Of a stretch of 12,026 bases of DNA, positions 1-7,904 are shown one piece after another. The notes beneath the pieces are model-generated. The model did not search any database. It was not told where the DNA came from and saw only the letters and a program-made list of their open reading frames with translations. Each line of letters opens with the position of its first letter. The stretch's first letter is position 1. The position numbers and the translations under genes are program-made. The DNA is from Pseudomonadota bacterium. GTDB lineage: Bacteria; Pseudomonadota; Alphaproteobacteria; Acetobacterales; Acetobacteraceae. The stretch spans positions 1 through 12,026 of the forward strand of contig JAKCCP010000412.1 of the NCBI GenBank assembly GCA_021841985.1, given 5' to 3'.

Positions 1-364
1 AAAGGAGGGCGGGCGGCGGCATATGACGCATAAAATCCATCACGCCGGATCGACGCAAGGAAAAATAAGCCGTCACCCACACTTTTGCCCCTCTTACGAT
101 CTCCCTGCTCAAGCAATTGAAATTCATGGCGATATGATAGGGAGTCGAGTAGTATGGGTTAGCAGCACCCCGCTCGCGCATGAATTACTTTTTTGGATAA
201 GTGGGTTGTGGTTCTCGGCGGAGGACGTTCAAACTGTCAGCTGATCCGACGATCGCTATATCCCCTTTGGCCCTGGACGCCACCAAGGGTAGTGGTCTTT
301 CACTTCTTCCCGTGATGCGAGCCTGCGGCCGCTGGCCCAAGCGGGTCACGAGCAAGTCTTCGCT
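1..364. other. Gene-poor AT-rich stretch downstream of gltX
   Basis: I see no convincing gene here. The stretch from about 60 to 215 is clearly richer in A+T than the rest of the window and lacks the G/C third-position bias of the real genes. An AAGGAGG motif at 2-8 is too far (14 bases) from the ATG at 23 to make the 73-codon frame at 23-244 persuasive. No tRNA or rRNA was recognised, and I found no clear hairpin plus T-tract terminator for the gltX operon. The one notable element is the repeat arm at 109-150, which matches 11179-11220 in inverted orientation. Confidence 0.6.
109..150 (+). repeat. Diverged inverted repeat, left copy
   Basis: This 42-base stretch matches the reverse complement of 11179-11220. 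The first 19 bases are identical (TCAAGCAATTGAAATTCAT). The next 23 differ at six places (128, 131, 138, 141, 144, 149), and every difference is a transition. Similarity fades beyond 150. It lies in an AT-rich island, as does its partner. The element type is not recognised; a dispersed repeat or a fragment of an old mobile element is likely. Confidence 0.7.
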
Positions 365-1693
365 TCAACCCTTCAATCGGGCGTAGGCGCGTTCCCGGCC
401 GATCAGCGGCAGGAGCGCCGCCAGCTCCGGGCCCTCCTCCTCGCCGGTGAGGGCGAGGCGGAGGGGGTGGAACAGGTTTTTCCCCCGCCGTCCGGTCTGC
501 TCCCTGAGTGTGGCGATCCAGCGTGGCCAAGTAGTTTCATCCCAGGGCTCGGGCGGCAGCAAGGCGGCGGCGGCACGGAGGAAAGCGGCCTCATCGGGCT
601 GCTCGGGCGGCGTGATGGTGCCGCTTGTCACCTCCCACCAGACTTGCACCTCGGAGAAAAGGTCGAGATTGCCACGCACCGCGTTCCAGAACGCCTCGGT
701 GGCACCCGCGGGTAGGCGCGGGGCGATGTCGGCATAGGCGAGGCCGTGCAGAACGCGGCGATTGAGCGCGAGCAACTGCTGCATATCGAAGCGCGCGGCG
801 GAGGCGGAGAAAGCGGCGAGATCGAAGCCCTCCGCCAGGGCCGCGAGCGAAAGCGGCGCGGGATCGGCGGAACTGCCGAGGCGGGCGAGATAGGCCGTTA
901 GTGCCGCAGCCTCGATCCCGTCGCGGCGCAGGCTGCGGAGGGAAAGGCTTTGCAGGCGTTTGGAGAGTTTTCCGCCCTCGCTATCGGTAAGCAGCGGCAG
1001 GTGGGCGAAACCAAGCGTCGTCGGATCGGTGCCGAGGGCGGCGAAGAGATCGATCTGCACACCGGTATTGGTGATGTGGTCCTCGCCCCGGATGATATGG
1101 GTGATACCTTCGGCACGATCGTCCACCACCGAGGTGAAGGTGTAGAGCGGCGTGCCGTCGGCGCGGATCAGCACCGGATCGGAAACCGATGAGAGCTTCA
1201 CCTGGCGCCGCCCAAGCACGAGATCGTCCCAGCCGATCGTGCCATCCGAGAGGCGAAATCGCCAATAGGGCCGTTTTCCCCCTGCCTCGGCGGCTTGGCG
1301 CTGCTCGGCGGTGAGCCGCAGCATGGCGCGGTCATAGACCGGGGCGAGGCCGCGCTTGAGACGGGCCTCGCGCTTGGCGCGTAGTTCCTCCTCGCTCTCA
1401 AAACAGGGGTAGAGCCGCCCCAATACCTTCAACCGTTCGGCCGCTTCGGCATAGCGCGCGAGCCGGTCGGACTGGCGGAACGTGCTGTCCCACGCAAGGC
1501 CAAGCCAGCCGAGATCGGCGGCGATCGCGGTGGCGAACTCATCGCGCGAGCGCTCCTTGTCGGTATCGTCGAAGCGGAGCTGGAAATGTCCGCCATGGCG
1601 GCGCGCGAAAAGAAAATTGGCGAGCGCGATGCGGGCGTTGCCGACATGGAGATGCCCGGTCGGGCTCGGGGCAAAGCGGACGCGGGGGCTCAT
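365..1693 (-). CDS. gltX: Glutamyl-tRNA synthetase
   Basis: Cytoplasmic class I aminoacyl-tRNA synthetase that attaches glutamate to tRNA-Glu using ATP. The 442-residue protein opens with the family signature FAPSPTGHLHVGNAR (residues 7-21), where HVGN is the HIGH-type ATP motif. It carries the KMSKS-type loop as KLSKR at 242-246. Between them is the expected IIRGEDHITNT segment (200-210). The zinc-binding cysteines of some GluRS enzymes are absent: the region around residues 95-125 keeps only one Cys. The C-terminal phrase NLFHPLRLALTGEEEGPEL fits the shorter alphaproteobacterial GluRS subtype, one of two gltX paralogues in some of these bacteria. Whether it also charges tRNA-Gln (non-discriminating) cannot be decided. 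Its ATG overlaps the TGA of the upstream gene as ATGA with no clear Shine-Dalgarno, so translation is probably coupled. It is the last gene of the operon. Confidence 0.95.
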   Translation of the reverse strand: MSPRVRFAPSPTGHLHVGNARIALANFLFARRHGGHFQLRFDDTDKERSRDEFATAIAADLGWLGLAWDSTFRQSDRLARYAEAAERLKVLGRLYPCFESEEELRAKREARLKRGLAPVYDRAMLRLTAEQRQAAEAGGKRPYWRFRLSDGTIGWDDLVLGRRQVKLSSVSDPVLIRADGTPLYTFTSVVDDRAEGITHIIRGEDHITNTGVQIDLFAALGTDPTTLGFAHLPLLTDSEGGKLSKRLQSLSLRSLRRDGIEAAALTAYLARLGSSADPAPLSLAALAEGFDLAAFSASAARFDMQQLLALNRRVLHGLAYADIAPRLPAGATEAFWNAVRGNLDLFSEVQVWWEVTSGTITPPEQPDEAAFLRAAAALLPPEPWDETTWPRWIATLREQTGRRGKNLFHPLRLALTGEEEGPELAALLPLIGRERAYARLKG

Positions 1694-2079
1694 GCGCCCG
1701 CGTCGTCGCTGTCCGGGCCCTCGGCGCCGAGGCGACGGGGGTCAAGCGCCCGCCAGTCGCGCTCGGGGGCGGAGGCCGGCTGGACGGCGAAGGCCTCACG
1801 CTCGGTGGCACTTTGCCAGCCGCTCTCGCCGGCCTCCAAGACCTCGGCATCCTCGCCAAAGCGTTGCCAGGCGTCGAGCACGTCCTCGGGGGCCAGACCC
1901 GGCGCGCGACAGCGCTCGATGGAATCGCGCACATAGGCGCGGGCAAAAGCGTTGGCCTGCATCAGGGTCGGAAATCCGTCGATTTCCTCGACGACGCCCT
2001 CTTCCGCGCCGCCTGAGAGGTCAACGATCCGCACCCGCCAGCCGCCGGGGGGCGCGAACAGATCGGCGATCGCGTTCAT
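1690..2079 (-). CDS. Conserved-looking hypothetical protein in the nadE-gltX operon
   Basis: The 129-residue product is not recognised. It is acidic. The N-terminal half, with the phrases WRVRIVDLSGG (14-24) and EEIDGFPTLMQANAFARAYV (31-50), looks like a small folded alpha/beta domain. The tail from about residue 90 is rich in Ala, Pro, Asp and Glu and probably disordered. There is no signal peptide, membrane segment or cysteine-based metal motif. I chose the ATG at 2079 because a GAGG motif sits six bases before it, next to the nadE stop codon, leaving a 10-base gap. An upstream in-frame extension would run far into nadE. The stop overlaps the gltX start (ATGA). Position and coupling indicate a real gene co-translated with NAD synthetase and GluRS; its function is unknown. 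Confidence 0.8.
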   Translation of the reverse strand: MNAIADLFAPPGGWRVRIVDLSGGAEEGVVEEIDGFPTLMQANAFARAYVRDSIERCRAPGLAPEDVLDAWQRFGEDAEVLEAGESGWQSATEREAFAVQPASAPERDWRALDPRRLGAEGPDSDDAGA

Positions 2080-2089
2080 GCCCGCCGCC

Positions 2090-3754
2090 TCATTGAACAA
2101 GTGCCGTAAAACCGTTGGTGATCGGATAGCGCCGGTCGCGTCCGAAGGCGCGGCGGGTGATTTTGACCCCCGGCGGTGCCTGGCGGCGCTTGTATTCGGC
2201 GCGATCCAGCATACGCCAGACGCGCAGCACAACCTCGCGCGCGAATCCCTTCTCGACCAGCGCATCGACCGATTCCTCACGCTCGACCAGGCCCTCCAGA
2301 ATGCCATCCAGCGTCTCGTAGGGGGGGAGCGTGTCCTGATCGGTCTGGTTGGGTTTCAGCTCGGCCGAGGGCGGTTTTTCGATGACGCGCGCGGGGATGA
2401 CCACGCAAGCGGGGCCGCGCGCGCCTTGGGGATGCTCCCTGTTACGCCAGCGGCTGAGGGCAAAAACCGTGGTTTTATAGACATCCTTGAGGACCGAATA
2501 GCCGCCGCACATATCGCCATAGAGCGTCGCGTAGCCGACCGACATTTCGCTCTTGTTGCCCGTGGTGAGCAGCATGTGGCCGAATTTGTTCGAGAGCGCC
2601 ATAAGGATCAGCCCCCGCGCGCGCGACTGGATGTTTTCCTCCGTGGCATCTTGGCCGCGCCCGGCGAAGGCCGGGGCCAGCGCCTGCTCGAAGGCCGCCA
2701 TGGCGCCCGAGATGGCAATGCTCTCGCAGGCGATGCCGAGCCGGCGGGCGACGTCCATCGCGTCTTCCAGGCTCTCGCGCGAGGTATAGGGGCTCGGCAG
2801 CATCACCGCGCGCACCCGCTCGGGGCCGAGCGCGTCCACCGCGACGGCGGCCGAAAGCGCGCTGTCGATACCGCCGGAAAGCCCGAGAATGACGCCGGGA
2901 AAGCGGTTTTTCTCGACGTAATCGGCAAGCCCCAGCATCATCGAGTGATAGGTCTGGGCGAGGGGGCTGGGCTCGGGGATGATCTCACCCGGCGCGCAGA
3001 CCAGCCCCGATGCCGAGCGCCGCCAAGTGGTGAGGGTGATGGCTTCCGCGAACCACGGCATTTGGAGCGCCAGCGTGCGATCGGCGTTGAGCACGAACGA
3101 GGCGCCCTCGAAGACCAGCTCGTCTTGTCCGCCGATCTGGGCGCAGAACACGAAGGGCAGGCCGGTTTCCACCACCCGCGTCACCGCGAGCGCCAGCCGT
3201 TGGTCCTGTTTTTCCACTTCGAAGGGCGAGGCGTTGATGGAAAGTAGCATCTCGGCGCCGCTTTCGGCGAGCGTTTCGCTCACCGAAGGCAGCCACCAGT
3301 CCTCGCAGACCATGAGACCGAGGCGAAAGCCGCGAAAAGCGACGGGGCCGGGGGCGGGGCCGGGATCAAAGAGACGTTTTTCGTCAAATACGCCGTAATT
3401 GGGTAATTCGTGTTTGGCGCGGCGGGCAAGAACCTTGCCGCCTTCCAGCACGAAGGCAGCGTTGTGCAGCTTCGTGCCGTCCCGCCACGGCCCGCCCACG
3501 ACGAGACCCGGCCCATCGTCGGCGGTTTCGGCGGCAAGCGTTGCGATCGCATCCTCGCAAGCGGCGAGAAAGGCCGGCTTCCTCACCAGATCCTCCGGCG
3601 GATAGCCGGTCAGGGAAAATTCCGGCGTGACCACGAGATCGGCGCCGAGCCGCGCGCCCTCGGCACGGGCGCGGCGCAAGTGGTCGAGATTTTCATCAAG
3701 CGCGCCAAGCCGCGGGTTGATCTGGGCGAGCGCGATGCGCAACATTTCCGACAT
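2090..3754 (-). CDS. nadE: Glutamine-dependent NAD+ synthetase
   Basis: Catalyses the last step of NAD synthesis: amidation of nicotinic acid adenine dinucleotide to NAD+, using ATP and ammonia released from glutamine. The 554-residue protein has the standard two-domain form. The N-terminal nitrilase-type glutaminase (about 5-260) shows the Glu-Lys-Cys triad: E45 in TPEFSLTGYPPEDL, K114 in AKHELPNYGVF and C150 in LMVCEDWW. The C-terminal synthetase domain (about 265-554) has the ATP pyrophosphatase P-loop LGLSGGIDSAL (290-300) and TTGNKSEMSVGY (397-408). The length matches the glutamine-dependent class rather than the short ammonia-only enzymes. It follows the nicotinate phosphoribosyltransferase by 14 bases, consistent with a shared NAD salvage role. 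An alternative start three codons in (MLRIALAQ) is possible; an AGGG motif precedes the chosen ATG. Confidence 0.96.
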   Translation of the reverse strand: MSEMLRIALAQINPRLGALDENLDHLRRARAEGARLGADLVVTPEFSLTGYPPEDLVRKPAFLAACEDAIATLAAETADDGPGLVVGGPWRDGTKLHNAAFVLEGGKVLARRAKHELPNYGVFDEKRLFDPGPAPGPVAFRGFRLGLMVCEDWWLPSVSETLAESGAEMLLSINASPFEVEKQDQRLALAVTRVVETGLPFVFCAQIGGQDELVFEGASFVLNADRTLALQMPWFAEAITLTTWRRSASGLVCAPGEIIPEPSPLAQTYHSMMLGLADYVEKNRFPGVILGLSGGIDSALSAAVAVDALGPERVRAVMLPSPYTSRESLEDAMDVARRLGIACESIAISGAMAAFEQALAPAFAGRGQDATEENIQSRARGLILMALSNKFGHMLLTTGNKSEMSVGYATLYGDMCGGYSVLKDVYKTTVFALSRWRNREHPQGARGPACVVIPARVIEKPPSAELKPNQTDQDTLPPYETLDGILEGLVEREESVDALVEKGFAREVVLRVWRMLDRAEYKRRQAPPGVKITRRAFGRDRRYPITNGFTALVQ

Positions 3755-3759
3755 GTCGG
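3748..3759. other. Palindrome spanning the nadE start codon
   Basis: CCGACATGTCGG is a perfect 12-base palindrome. In the mRNA it could form a four-pair stem with CAUG, containing the start codon, as a tetraloop. The structure is small and may be chance. Confidence 0.3.
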
Positions 3760-3768
3760 GCCCTGCTT

Positions 3769-4920
3769 TCAGCCCGCCGCCGGCGCGCCGTTGCGGCGGA
3801 GCAAGAATTCACGCCCGAGCTTAACCCGTGCCACGCCGTCATATTCGACGATATCGGCGGTGGCATAGGTCTCGCTCCAGGCATCGGGGATGAAACTGCC
3901 GGTGCCGATGACCGTGATGGGCGCGCGGGCATCCGCCATGACGCGGCATTTTTCCACGGTGAAGCCGGAAGAGACGACGATGCCGACGCGGGGAAAACCG
4001 GCCTCGTCAAGCGCCTCGCGCGTGCGCCAGATAGCCGCCGCCGAGACCCCGGTGCCGATCAGGTAATGCAGCTCCGAGGGGCTGCGATAACGGCGGATGG
4101 CGCCGGCGGCGTGGCGCTCCAGCGTCGCATAGCTCAAGCCGGGATCGAGACCCTCGATGAAACGCCCGCCATGGGTGTCGAGCCGCACCGAAAGCGCGCC
4201 GCGGGCCGCGAGGTCGGGAAAGCGCTGGCAGACTTCCAGCGCATCGGTGATCTCGCGGCCGAAATAATCGACCAGAACCGTGAGCGGCTCATCGGGATAG
4301 GTCTCGTAAAACATCTCGGCCGCCCGCACCGTCGAGCCGGCATAGCCGATCAGCGCGTGCGGCATGGTGCCGCGCCCGCGCGCCTCACCGAACCAGTGCG
4401 CGGTCGCGTCATTGGCATTGCCGATGAAGCCCCGCGCGCCTTCCTTGCGCGCCGCCTCGCTGCCGACGGCGGCGGCATAAGCCATCATCTCCTGCATCTC
4501 CGCCCCGGCGCAATGCCGCGCCTCCATCGCGAGAAACCCGATTTCGGGTAGCGCCAAGCACATCTGATAGGCGTGATGGGCGGCGACGCAGGGCGCGCCG
4601 AGCTTTTGCAGGAGCAGAGTTTCGAGATCAGCCAACTGAACAAAACTGCCGCTGATATAGACGATCGGCTCGCCGGCGCCGACCCAGCTAGATCGGAAGT
4701 GGGTGACGTCGATCACGAAGCTGCTGGCGCGGTCCCGCTCAACCGCGGCGAGCCATTCCAGCATCAGCCGCGGCGCCGAGATGACTGGGCGGCGTAGGAA
4801 CATCGCATAGGTGACACGGGCATCGCCATAGCGCGCGGCGATCTCGCGGGTGCGGTTGAAATAGCTATCGGTGCGGGCGGCGATGTCGCGCGAAAGATCA
4901 GCCGCCGCCTCCGGGATCAT
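3769..4920 (-). CDS. pncB: Nicotinate phosphoribosyltransferase
   Basis: Converts nicotinate and PRPP (with ATP) to nicotinate mononucleotide, the entry step of the Preiss-Handler NAD salvage route. The 383-residue product has family landmarks: the N-terminal [16 protein letters not shown], a central [15 protein letters not shown] (181-195) whose H188 aligns with the phosphorylatable histidine of the family, [16 protein letters not shown] (215-230), RLDTHGGRF (246-254) and a C-terminal VSSGFTVEK phosphate-binding region. It is shorter than E. coli PncB and resembles the compact archaeal/alphaproteobacterial type. The start overlaps the aroF stop as ATGA with only a weak GGTGG upstream, so translation is probably coupled. 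The next gene, nadE, performs the final step of the same pathway; the middle enzyme (nadD) is not in the window. The related nicotinamide phosphoribosyltransferase is a less likely alternative given the nadE context. Confidence 0.9.
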   Translation of the reverse strand: MIPEAAADLSRDIAARTDSYFNRTREIAARYGDARVTYAMFLRRPVISAPRLMLEWLAAVERDRASSFVIDVTHFRSSWVGAGEPIVYISGSFVQLADLETLLLQKLGAPCVAAHHAYQMCLALPEIGFLAMEARHCAGAEMQEMMAYAAAVGSEAARKEGARGFIGNANDATAHWFGEARGRGTMPHALIGYAGSTVRAAEMFYETYPDEPLTVLVDYFGREITDALEVCQRFPDLAARGALSVRLDTHGGRFIEGLDPGLSYATLERHAAGAIRRYRSPSELHYLIGTGVSAAAIWRTREALDEAGFPRVGIVVSSGFTVEKCRVMADARAPITVIGTGSFIPDAWSETYATADIVEYDGVARVKLGREFLLRRNGAPAAG

Positions 4921-6332
4921 GGCACTACCACCGTCCTGCCATTGTCATGGGGCGTGCGGCGGCGCTGCAATTCCTCGGCGAGGAGAAAGGCGAGTTCGAG
5001 GGATTGCTCGGCGTTCAGCCGCGGATCGCAAAAGGTTTCATAGCGCGCGCCGAGATCGTCCTCGGTGAGTTGATGGGCGCCGCCCACGCATTCGGTGACG
5101 TCCTGGCCGGTCATCTCGACATGCACACCGCCCGGCCAGGTGCCTTCCGCTCCATGCCCGTCGAAAAACCCGCGCACCTCGGCGAGGATGGCATCGAAGC
5201 TGCGGGTCTTGAGCTTGGCCGCGGTCGCGATGGTGTTGCCGTGCATCGGATCGCACACCCAGACCACCGGGATGCCAGCCCGGCGCACCGCGCGCAACAG
5301 CGGCGGCAGGTGGGAGGCGATCTTGTCGGCGCCCATGCGACTGATCAGCGTGAGCCGCCCAGGCTCGCCCCCAGGATTGAGGGTCTCCACCAGACGCACC
5401 AGCTCATCCGCCGTTATCGAGGGGCCAACCTTGAGGCCGATCGGGTTTTTTACCCCGCGCAGGAACTCGACATGGGCGCCGTCGGGCTGGCGGGTGCGAT
5501 CACCGATCCAGAGGAAATGCGCCGAGCAGGCGTACCACTCCCCGGTGGTCGAATCGATCCGGGTCAGCGCCTGCTCATAGGGCAGCAACAGCGCTTCGTG
5601 GCTGGTGTAGAAATCGGTCTCGCGGATTTGCGGCGTCGTGGCGCTGGTCATGCCGCAGGCCGCCATGAAGCCGAGCGTCGCATCGATCCGCGCGGCGAGG
5701 TCGCGATAGCGCTCGACGAGCGGCGAGCGTTCGACGAAATCGAGATTCCAGCGATGCACCTGATGCAGATCGGCATAGCCGCCGGAGGCGAAGGCACGCA
5801 ACAGGTTGAGCGTGCCAGCCGACTGGAAATACCCCGCCTCCATGCGCGCCGGATCGGGGATGCGCGCCTCAGCGGTGAATTCCGGGCCGTTAACGATGTC
5901 GCCGCGATAGCAGGGCAGCGTCACGCCATCCTTGGTTTCGGTATCGGCGCTGCGTGGCTTGGCGTACTGCCCGGCCATGCGGCCAAGCTTCACCACTGGC
6001 ACGCGCGCGCCAAATGTCAGCACCACCGCCATTTGCAGCAAGATGCGGAAAGTGTCGCGGATGATATTGGCGGTGAAATCGGCGAAGCTCTCGGCGCAAT
6101 CACCGCCCTGGAGGACGAAGGCGCGGCCCGCCGCGGCCTCGCCGAGGGCAGCGCGCAGCCGGCGTGCCTCACCGGCGAAAACCAGCGGCGGATAGCGTCG
6201 AAGCCGCGTCTCGACGGCGGCAAGCGTCGCGCCATCGGGATAGACCGGCATCTGCCATACCGGGCGCGCGCGCCAGCTTTCCGGCGTCCAGGGCGGGGCG
6301 GCAGGGAGGTCGGCAAGAGGGTTATCGGCCAT
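4917..6332 (-). CDS. aroF: Class II 3-deoxy-7-phosphoheptulonate (DAHP) synthase
   Basis: Condenses phosphoenolpyruvate with erythrose 4-phosphate to DAHP, the committed step of aromatic amino acid synthesis, in the cytoplasm. From the chosen start it is 471 residues, typical of class II (plant/AroH-like) enzymes and much longer than class I. The four metal ligands are visible: C79 in [10 protein letters not shown]364 in CDPMHGN, E406 in HVEMTG and D436 in CDPRLN. PEP-binding segments such as [14 protein letters not shown] (115-128) are intact. Class I enzymes lack this pattern. Start: the reading frame stays open up to 6671, but the extra residues are low-complexity Arg/Ala sequence and overlap hemN on the other strand. 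Homology begins near [10 protein letters not shown], so I take ATG 6332, with the adjacent ATG at 6335 as alternative; a GGACG lies just upstream. It is the first gene of the operon. The symbol may also be given as aroG, aroH or aroA in different genomes. Confidence 0.94.
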   Translation of the reverse strand: MADNPLADLPAAPPWTPESWRARPVWQMPVYPDGATLAAVETRLRRYPPLVFAGEARRLRAALGEAAAGRAFVLQGGDCAESFADFTANIIRDTFRILLQMAVVLTFGARVPVVKLGRMAGQYAKPRSADTETKDGVTLPCYRGDIVNGPEFTAEARIPDPARMEAGYFQSAGTLNLLRAFASGGYADLHQVHRWNLDFVERSPLVERYRDLAARIDATLGFMAACGMTSATTPQIRETDFYTSHEALLLPYEQALTRIDSTTGEWYACSAHFLWIGDRTRQPDGAHVEFLRGVKNPIGLKVGPSITADELVRLVETLNPGGEPGRLTLISRMGADKIASHLPPLLRAVRRAGIPVVWVCDPMHGNTIATAAKLKTRSFDAILAEVRGFFDGHGAEGTWPGGVHVEMTGQDVTECVGGAHQLTEDDLGARYETFCDPRLNAEQSLELAFLLAEELQRRRTPHDNGRTVVVP

Positions 6333-6353
6333 CATACGTCCAGAACACGGTTC

Positions 6354-6373
6354 ATCCCGCCAGCATGGCGGAT
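6354..6373 (-). other. Hairpin in the aroF 5' leader
   Basis: CCGCCA and TGGCGG pair as a six-base-pair stem around a three-base loop. Flanking ATC/GAT pairing becomes possible if one C is bulged. It lies about 20 bases upstream of the aroF start on the transcribed strand. There is no T-tract, so it is not a standard intrinsic terminator. It could affect leader stability or translation, or be chance in GC-rich DNA. Confidence 0.35.
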
Positions 6374-6387
6374 CCTCTATCCGCGCG

Positions 6388-6400
6388 AGGCGTAACGCCT
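6388..6400. promoter_or_regulatory. Perfect 6-1-6 palindrome, possible operator
   Basis: AGGCGTAACGCCT is a perfect inverted repeat around one central base, about 55 bases upstream of aroF. The size and symmetry suit a dimeric repressor, but no family consensus is recognised. Confidence 0.3.
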
Positions 6401-6489
6401 TTCCCGCGCCGCGGCAACTGGCGGGGAGGCCGGGAAGCCTCGTCCACGCCACCCCAGCAAAGGCCCGATCCTGCGAAATCATCCGGGCT

Positions 6490-6503
6490 TTGATCCTTAT
6501 CAA
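6490..6503 (+). promoter_or_regulatory. FNR/FixK-type binding site upstream of hemN
   Basis: TTGATCCTTATCAA is an exact match to the FNR-family consensus TTGAT-N4-ATCAA. hemN is a classic target of FNR, FnrL or FixK because HemN works only at low oxygen. The centre lies 40.5 bases upstream of the hemN ATG. This is the class II activator position if transcription starts at or next to the start codon. Whether the regulator is oxygen-sensing FNR or a FixK-type protein cannot be told from the site. Confidence 0.88.
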
Positions 6504-6524
6504 GGATCGGCGGCGCGCGTCGGC

Positions 6525-6530
6525 TAGGCT
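6525..6530 (+). promoter_or_regulatory. Predicted -10 element of hemN
   Basis: TAGGCT keeps the important T, A and final T of the -10 consensus and ends six bases before the ATG at 6537. With the FNR site occupying the -35 region, as in class II activation, transcription would start at about 6537-6538, giving a leaderless mRNA. No Shine-Dalgarno lies between this hexamer and the ATG. Confidence 0.45.
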
Positions 6531-6536
6531 GACGGC

Positions 6537-7904
6537 ATGGACAAGGGACGCCTGATCGCGCGCTACGAGCAGCGCCTGCCGCGCTACACGAGCTACCCGA
6601 CGGCGCCGCATTTCGGCCCCAACGTCGATGCCGCGACCTATGCCGCATGGCTCGCGGCGCTTCCCGCGCACGAGACGGTTTCACTCTACCTCCATGTCCC
6701 GTTCTGCCGCACGCTCTGCCGTTTCTGCGGCTGCCACACCACGGCGGTAAACAACCCGGCGACGCTCGCCAGCTATGCGGGGCTGCTGCGAACCGAGATC
6801 GGCCTCCTCGCGCGCGTTATCGGTCGGCGCCTCAAGGTTAGCCATATCCATTGGGGCGGCGGCACGCCGACCAGCCTCGCCGGGGCGGACATGATCGCCA
6901 TCAGCGCCGCGCTCCGTCGGCATTTCGACATCGACGCGGCCACCGAGATCGCGGTCGAGATTGACCCCCGCGTGCTCACCGCCGACCGGCTCGCAGCACT
7001 TGCCGCCATCGGCATCACCCGTGCCAGTCTCGGCGTGCAGGATTTCGACCCCAGCGTGCAGCAGGCGATCGGGCGGGAGCAGTCTTTCGCCGAGACCGCA
7101 GAGGCGGCGGCGGCGCTGCGCGCTATCGGGGTCGGCTCGCTCAATCTCGATCTGCTCTATGGCCTGCCCTATCAAAGCGAGGCCGGGCTCCGCGCCACCG
7201 TGCGCGCCGCGCTCAGTTTGCAGCCCGATCGGCTGGCGGTGTTCGGCTATGCCCATGTGCCCTGGATGCAGCGTCATCAGGCGCTGATCCCCGAGGCGGC
7301 ACTCCCGGATACCATCGCCCGCTTTCACCAGCGCGAGCTTGCCGAGCGGCTCATCGCCGAGGCCGGCTATACGCCGATCGGGCTCGATCATTTCGCCCGA
7401 GCCGAGGACCGCATGGCGGTGGCGGCGCGGGCGGGCGGGCTGCGGCGCAATTTCCAGGGTTACACCACCGATCAGGCGACCGCCCTGATCGGCCTCGGCG
7501 CCTCCGCGATCGGCGCCCTGCCGCAAGGCTACGCGCAGAACGCAGCGCGCGTACCTGCCTATCGCGCCGCCCTCGACAAGGGGCAGTTGCCGGTCGCCCG
7601 CGGCGTGGCGCTCAACGCGGATGACCGGCTGCGCCGCGCCGCGATCGAGCGGGTGATGTGCGATCTCGCGCTCGACCTGCCGGCACTGATCGCCGCCCAT
7701 GATGCCGCTCTCGATGCGCTCGATGACGCGCATCCCGCACTCGATGCGCTGGCCGCGGACGGGCTGATCGCCTGGGACGGCGAGCATCTGGCGGTCGCAC
7801 CCACGGCGCGGCCGTTTTTGCGCGTCATCGCCGCCTGCTTCGATCGCTACCTGCCGCGTGCCGCGAACAGCCCTGTCCCGGCGCGCCACGCCCTGGCGAT
7901 CTGA
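6537..7904 (+). CDS. hemN: Oxygen-independent coproporphyrinogen III oxidase
   Basis: Radical SAM enzyme that decarboxylates two propionates of coproporphyrinogen III to give protoporphyrinogen IX without oxygen, a late step of haem (or bacteriochlorophyll) synthesis. The 455-residue cytoplasmic protein matches true HemN throughout: [12 protein letters not shown] (15-26), LYLHVPFC with the iron-sulfur motif C57-x3-C61-x2-C64 followed by C66, HWGGGTPT for SAM binding, [27 protein letters not shown] and [12 protein letters not shown] rather than a lone third Cys, together with the [10 protein letters not shown]-terminus, separates it from HemW-like proteins, which lack CPO activity. The ATG at 6537 places the conserved N-terminus correctly, although no Shine-Dalgarno precedes it. 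The upstream FNR site predicts induction at low oxygen. Confidence 0.96.
   Translation: MDKGRLIARYEQRLPRYTSYPTAPHFGPNVDAATYAAWLAALPAHETVSLYLHVPFCRTLCRFCGCHTTAVNNPATLASYAGLLRTEIGLLARVIGRRLKVSHIHWGGGTPTSLAGADMIAISAALRRHFDIDAATEIAVEIDPRVLTADRLAALAAIGITRASLGVQDFDPSVQQAIGREQSFAETAEAAAALRAIGVGSLNLDLLYGLPYQSEAGLRATVRAALSLQPDRLAVFGYAHVPWMQRHQALIPEAALPDTIARFHQRELAERLIAEAGYTPIGLDHFARAEDRMAVAARAGGLRRNFQGYTTDQATALIGLGASAIGALPQGYAQNAARVPAYRAALDKGQLPVARGVALNADDRLRRAAIERVMCDLALDLPALIAAHDAALDALDDAHPALDALAADGLIAWDGEHLAVAPTARPFLRVIAACFDRYLPRAANSPVPARHALAI

Larger units (their letters stand above)
6333..6536. promoter_or_regulatory. Divergent aroF/hemN control region
   Basis: This 204-base region separates the divergent aroF operon and hemN. 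It holds the FNR-type site (6490-6503) and a -10-like TAGGCT (6525-6530) for hemN. On the aroF side there is a 13-base palindrome AGGCGTAACGCCT (6388-6400) and a hairpin at 6354-6373. No clean sigma-70 promoter for aroF stands out; a TTGATA on the minus strand lies inside the FNR site, but its -10 partner is poor. Confidence 0.6.

Noticed and set aside
224..238. T-arm-like GACG-TTCAAAC-TGTC suggesting a tRNA
   Set aside because: No acceptor stem, anticodon arm or CCA end fits around it.
23..244. 73-codon plus-strand frame at the left edge
   Set aside because: It lacks the codon bias of the window's genes, its AAGGAGG is too far from the ATG, and part of it is the repeat arm. The short shared phrase QAIEIH with a minus-strand frame near 11200 comes from the DNA repeat, and all six base changes alter codons rather than preserve protein.
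1952..3247. 431-codon plus-strand frame opposite nadE
   Set aside because: It is antisense to a fully conserved nadE; long open antisense frames are expected in GC-rich coding DNA.
6333..6356. Seven-codon leader peptide (MNRVLDV) before aroF
   Set aside because: It contains no aromatic residues and no attenuator pair follows it; probably chance.
4947..6395. 482-codon plus-strand frame opposite aroF
   Set aside because: It is antisense to DAHP synthase, whose metal ligands are all intact; no recognisable motif on this strand.
6333..6671. N-terminal extension of DAHP synthase to 6671
   Set aside because: The extra sequence is Arg/Ala-rich without family similarity, overlaps hemN and would cover the FNR site.
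6681..7889. 402-codon minus-strand frame opposite hemN
   Set aside because: It mirrors hemN codons and is low-complexity in Arg, Gly and Ala.
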